Origin: Bryobacterales bacterium
GTDB lineage: Bacteria > Acidobacteriota > Terriglobia > Bryobacterales > Bryobacteraceae
Direction of reading: 5' to 3'
DNA length: 41,590 bases
Assembly: GCA_020852175.1 (NCBI GenBank)
Contig: JADZBH010000003.1
Span: forward strand, 1-41,590
The position numbers were made by a program, and so were the translations under genes. The notes under the pieces are model-generated. The model was not told where the DNA came from. It searched no databases and saw nothing but the letters and a program-made list of their open reading frames with translations. Positions 40,377 through 41,590 of this stretch are shown here, piece by piece. Position 1 is the first letter of the stretch. The number at the start of each line of letters is the position of its first letter.

Positions 40377-41339
40377 ATGAAACCAACCGTGTATCTTCTC
40401 CTCCTGATTGCCGCCGGCTCGGGTCACTCATGGGCGGAGGATCGCAACCGCGTTGTCCGCGTTGTATCCGTAAGCCAGGCCGATCTGAACCGGTCCGCGC
40501 CGGACTTTCTGGAAGAGACGATGGAGCGGCTGGAACGGGCGTCATCTTTCCGGCCGGACATCGCAGCGTTGCCTGAACTGGCGATCAACGGTGCGCCGGA
40601 AACCGTGCTGGAACCGGCCATCGCACGTCTTTCAGAATGGGCCAAGCGCAACTCTTCCTATGTTGTGTTCGGCGCACGGACGCGCGTGGATGGCCGTCTG
40701 TTCAACTCAGCGATCCTGCTGGACCGGAGCGGCGCGGTGGCGGGCAAGTACAACAAGATTCACCCGACGGAGAACGAATTGAAATCGGGCATCCACCCGG
40801 GCCAGAACGATCCTCCGGTGTTCGAGACGGATTTCGGGATCGTTGGCATTCAGATCTGCTTCGACGTGAATTGGTGGGATTCATGGCGCCGGTTGAAGCA
40901 GAAGGGAGCGAAGATCGTCTTCTTCCCCTCCGCCTATCCGGCCGCCAGGCAAATAGCGGCGATCGCGCTGGAGAACCAATTCTTTGTCGTCGCCTCGGCG
41001 CAGTCGGGCGGCTCGCGCATCTATGACATCGTGGGAGACACAATGGCCGCGTCCGGACGCTTCCAGCCTTACGCGGCGGCGGTGCTGCCAGTCGGCAAGC
41101 GGCTTTTCGAAATTGACTTCAACAACGCGAAGGCTCGAGCGATTCTGAACAAATATGGACCGAAGGTAGAGGTGACCTGGCATCATGATGACGACTGGTT
41201 TACTCTCGCTTCTCTCACGCCAGAGCTCACAGTGGACGGCCTGATCGCCGAGTTCGGCCTCACGCCTCTCGACGAATACCGGATGCGCGCGGCAAAGGCA
41301 ATCGACGAAGTCCTCGAAGGTGCGTCGAAGAATCGCTAG
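40377..41339 (+). CDS. Secreted nitrilase-superfamily (carbon-nitrogen) hydrolase
   Basis: A 320-residue amidohydrolase with a signal peptide (about 1-20, SGHSWAE) and a single C-N hydrolase domain. The catalytic triad is complete: Glu67 (ALPELAING), Lys127 (KYNKIHPTE) and Cys161 (IQICFDVNWW). Family members hydrolyse amides, nitriles or carbamoyl groups; most are cytoplasmic, so export is notable. It starts 16 bp after the receptor stop and is probably co-transcribed with it, suggesting a shared amide-bearing ligand. The substrate cannot be read from sequence. The start ATG has a GAAGAG site upstream. Confidence 0.9.
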   Translation: MKPTVYLLLLIAAGSGHSWAEDRNRVVRVVSVSQADLNRSAPDFLEETMERLERASSFRPDIAALPELAINGAPETVLEPAIARLSEWAKRNSSYVVFGARTRVDGRLFNSAILLDRSGAVAGKYNKIHPTENELKSGIHPGQNDPPVFETDFGIVGIQICFDVNWWDSWRRLKQKGAKIVFFPSAYPAARQIAAIALENQFFVVASAQSGGSRIYDIVGDTMAASGRFQPYAAAVLPVGKRLFEIDFNNAKARAILNKYGPKVEVTWHHDDDWFTLASLTPELTVDGLIAEFGLTPLDEYRMRAAKAIDEVLEGASKNR

Positions 41340-41422
41340 GCTGCATTTCTGACGAGAACGGTGCGAAGCTGCTCTTCCCCGGTCGAAGTATGAACAGCGG
41401 CTCAACTGGAGTGTTTTGAGAG

Positions 41423-41509
41423 TGGTGCGGATGAGAGGACTTGAACCTCCACGCCCTTGCGAGCACTAGAACCTGAATCTAGCGCGTCTGCCAATTCCGC
41501 CACATCCGC
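41423..41509 (-). tRNA. tRNA-Leu (anticodon CAG)
   Basis: On the minus strand the acceptor stem GCGGATG pairs with CATCCGC. The anticodon stem CTAGA/TCTAG encloses the loop TTCAGGT, giving anticodon CAG, which reads CUG leucine codons. A long variable arm typical of tRNA-Leu and the T-arm GGTTCAAGTCC are present. The 3' CCA is encoded (41425-41423). All stems pair well. Confidence 0.96.
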
Positions 41510-41528
41510 ACGATGGGGGGACAACCTT

Positions 41529-41560
41529 TTTATAGTCTCTCAGCCGCTATGGTTTGTCAA
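41529..41560 (-). promoter_or_regulatory. Possible promoter of the tRNA-Leu gene
   Basis: On the minus strand a perfect -35 TTGACA (41560-41555) is followed after 20 bp by TATAAA (41534-41529), about 20 bp upstream of the tRNA 5' end. The spacer is longer than the usual 17; a 17-bp spacer would give the weaker GACTAT as -10. Confidence 0.5.
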
Positions 41561-41590
41561 CACAGAGACTCTTCCAATGCGCAATGAGCC

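Noticed and set aside
41340..41422. Possible attachment site or integrase scar next to tRNA-Leu
   Set aside because: No repeat of the tRNA 3' end and no integrase gene in the window; the neighbouring genes look like host genes.

Overview
The window reads like a chromosome segment of a soil Acidobacteriota, most like Solibacter/Bryobacter relatives. The signs are high GC, three Oar-type TonB-dependent receptors with an N-terminal carboxypeptidase-regulatory-like domain, a beta-propeller (Reg_prop/Y_Y_Y) sensor kinase, and a winged-helix/TolB-propeller membrane regulator. This lineage call is inference from gene content.

Region 1 (1-17 kb, minus strand) is a glycan-uptake and degradation locus. 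In transcription order it holds a sensor kinase and a LuxR-type response regulator (overlapping), an outer-membrane receptor, an FAD-dependent oxidoreductase, a secreted GH16 glucanase, a GH31 alpha-glycosidase and an ACS-type MFS transporter. The genes from oxidoreductase to transporter overlap by 4-14 bp. Two GTCCA-N2-TGGAC palindromes, with centres 31 bp apart, lie at the end of the regulator gene and in front of the receptor, and look like the regulator's operators. A second receptor at the left edge has its own promoter but stops about 180 residues early, at what looks like the end of an IS3-type element.

Region 2 (17-28.4 kb, plus strand) is a rearranged potassium-uptake (Kdp) locus. 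It encodes a short KdpD histidine kinase (DUF4118, GAF-like region and kinase only) overlapping KdpE, then three 11-bp-spaced TCCTTA repeats (probable KdpE operator). The operon follows: Usp-like protein, 27-residue membrane peptide, kdpF, kdpA, kdpB, kdpC, an outer-membrane porin-like barrel, a small lipoprotein, and two tandem stand-alone copies of the KdpD N-terminal sensor plus Usp domain. KdpD is thus split over separate genes, with the missing half duplicated.

Region 3 (28.4-34.4 kb, plus strand) is a six-gene group 2 Mrp Na+(K+)/H+ antiporter operon (mrpAB fused, C, D, E, F, G) behind a 360-bp leader containing an inverted repeat. Together with Kdp it makes a cation-homeostasis island.

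Region 4 (34.4-41.6 kb) has a winged-helix/TolB regulator on the minus strand, divergent from a third receptor gene. That receptor is interrupted by one in-frame TAG, where the paralog at 9818-13249 has Trp. A secreted nitrilase-family amidohydrolase follows. The segment ends with tRNA-Leu(CAG) on the minus strand. Two of the three receptor genes in the window are therefore damaged. No CRISPR array, rRNA or prophage was seen.
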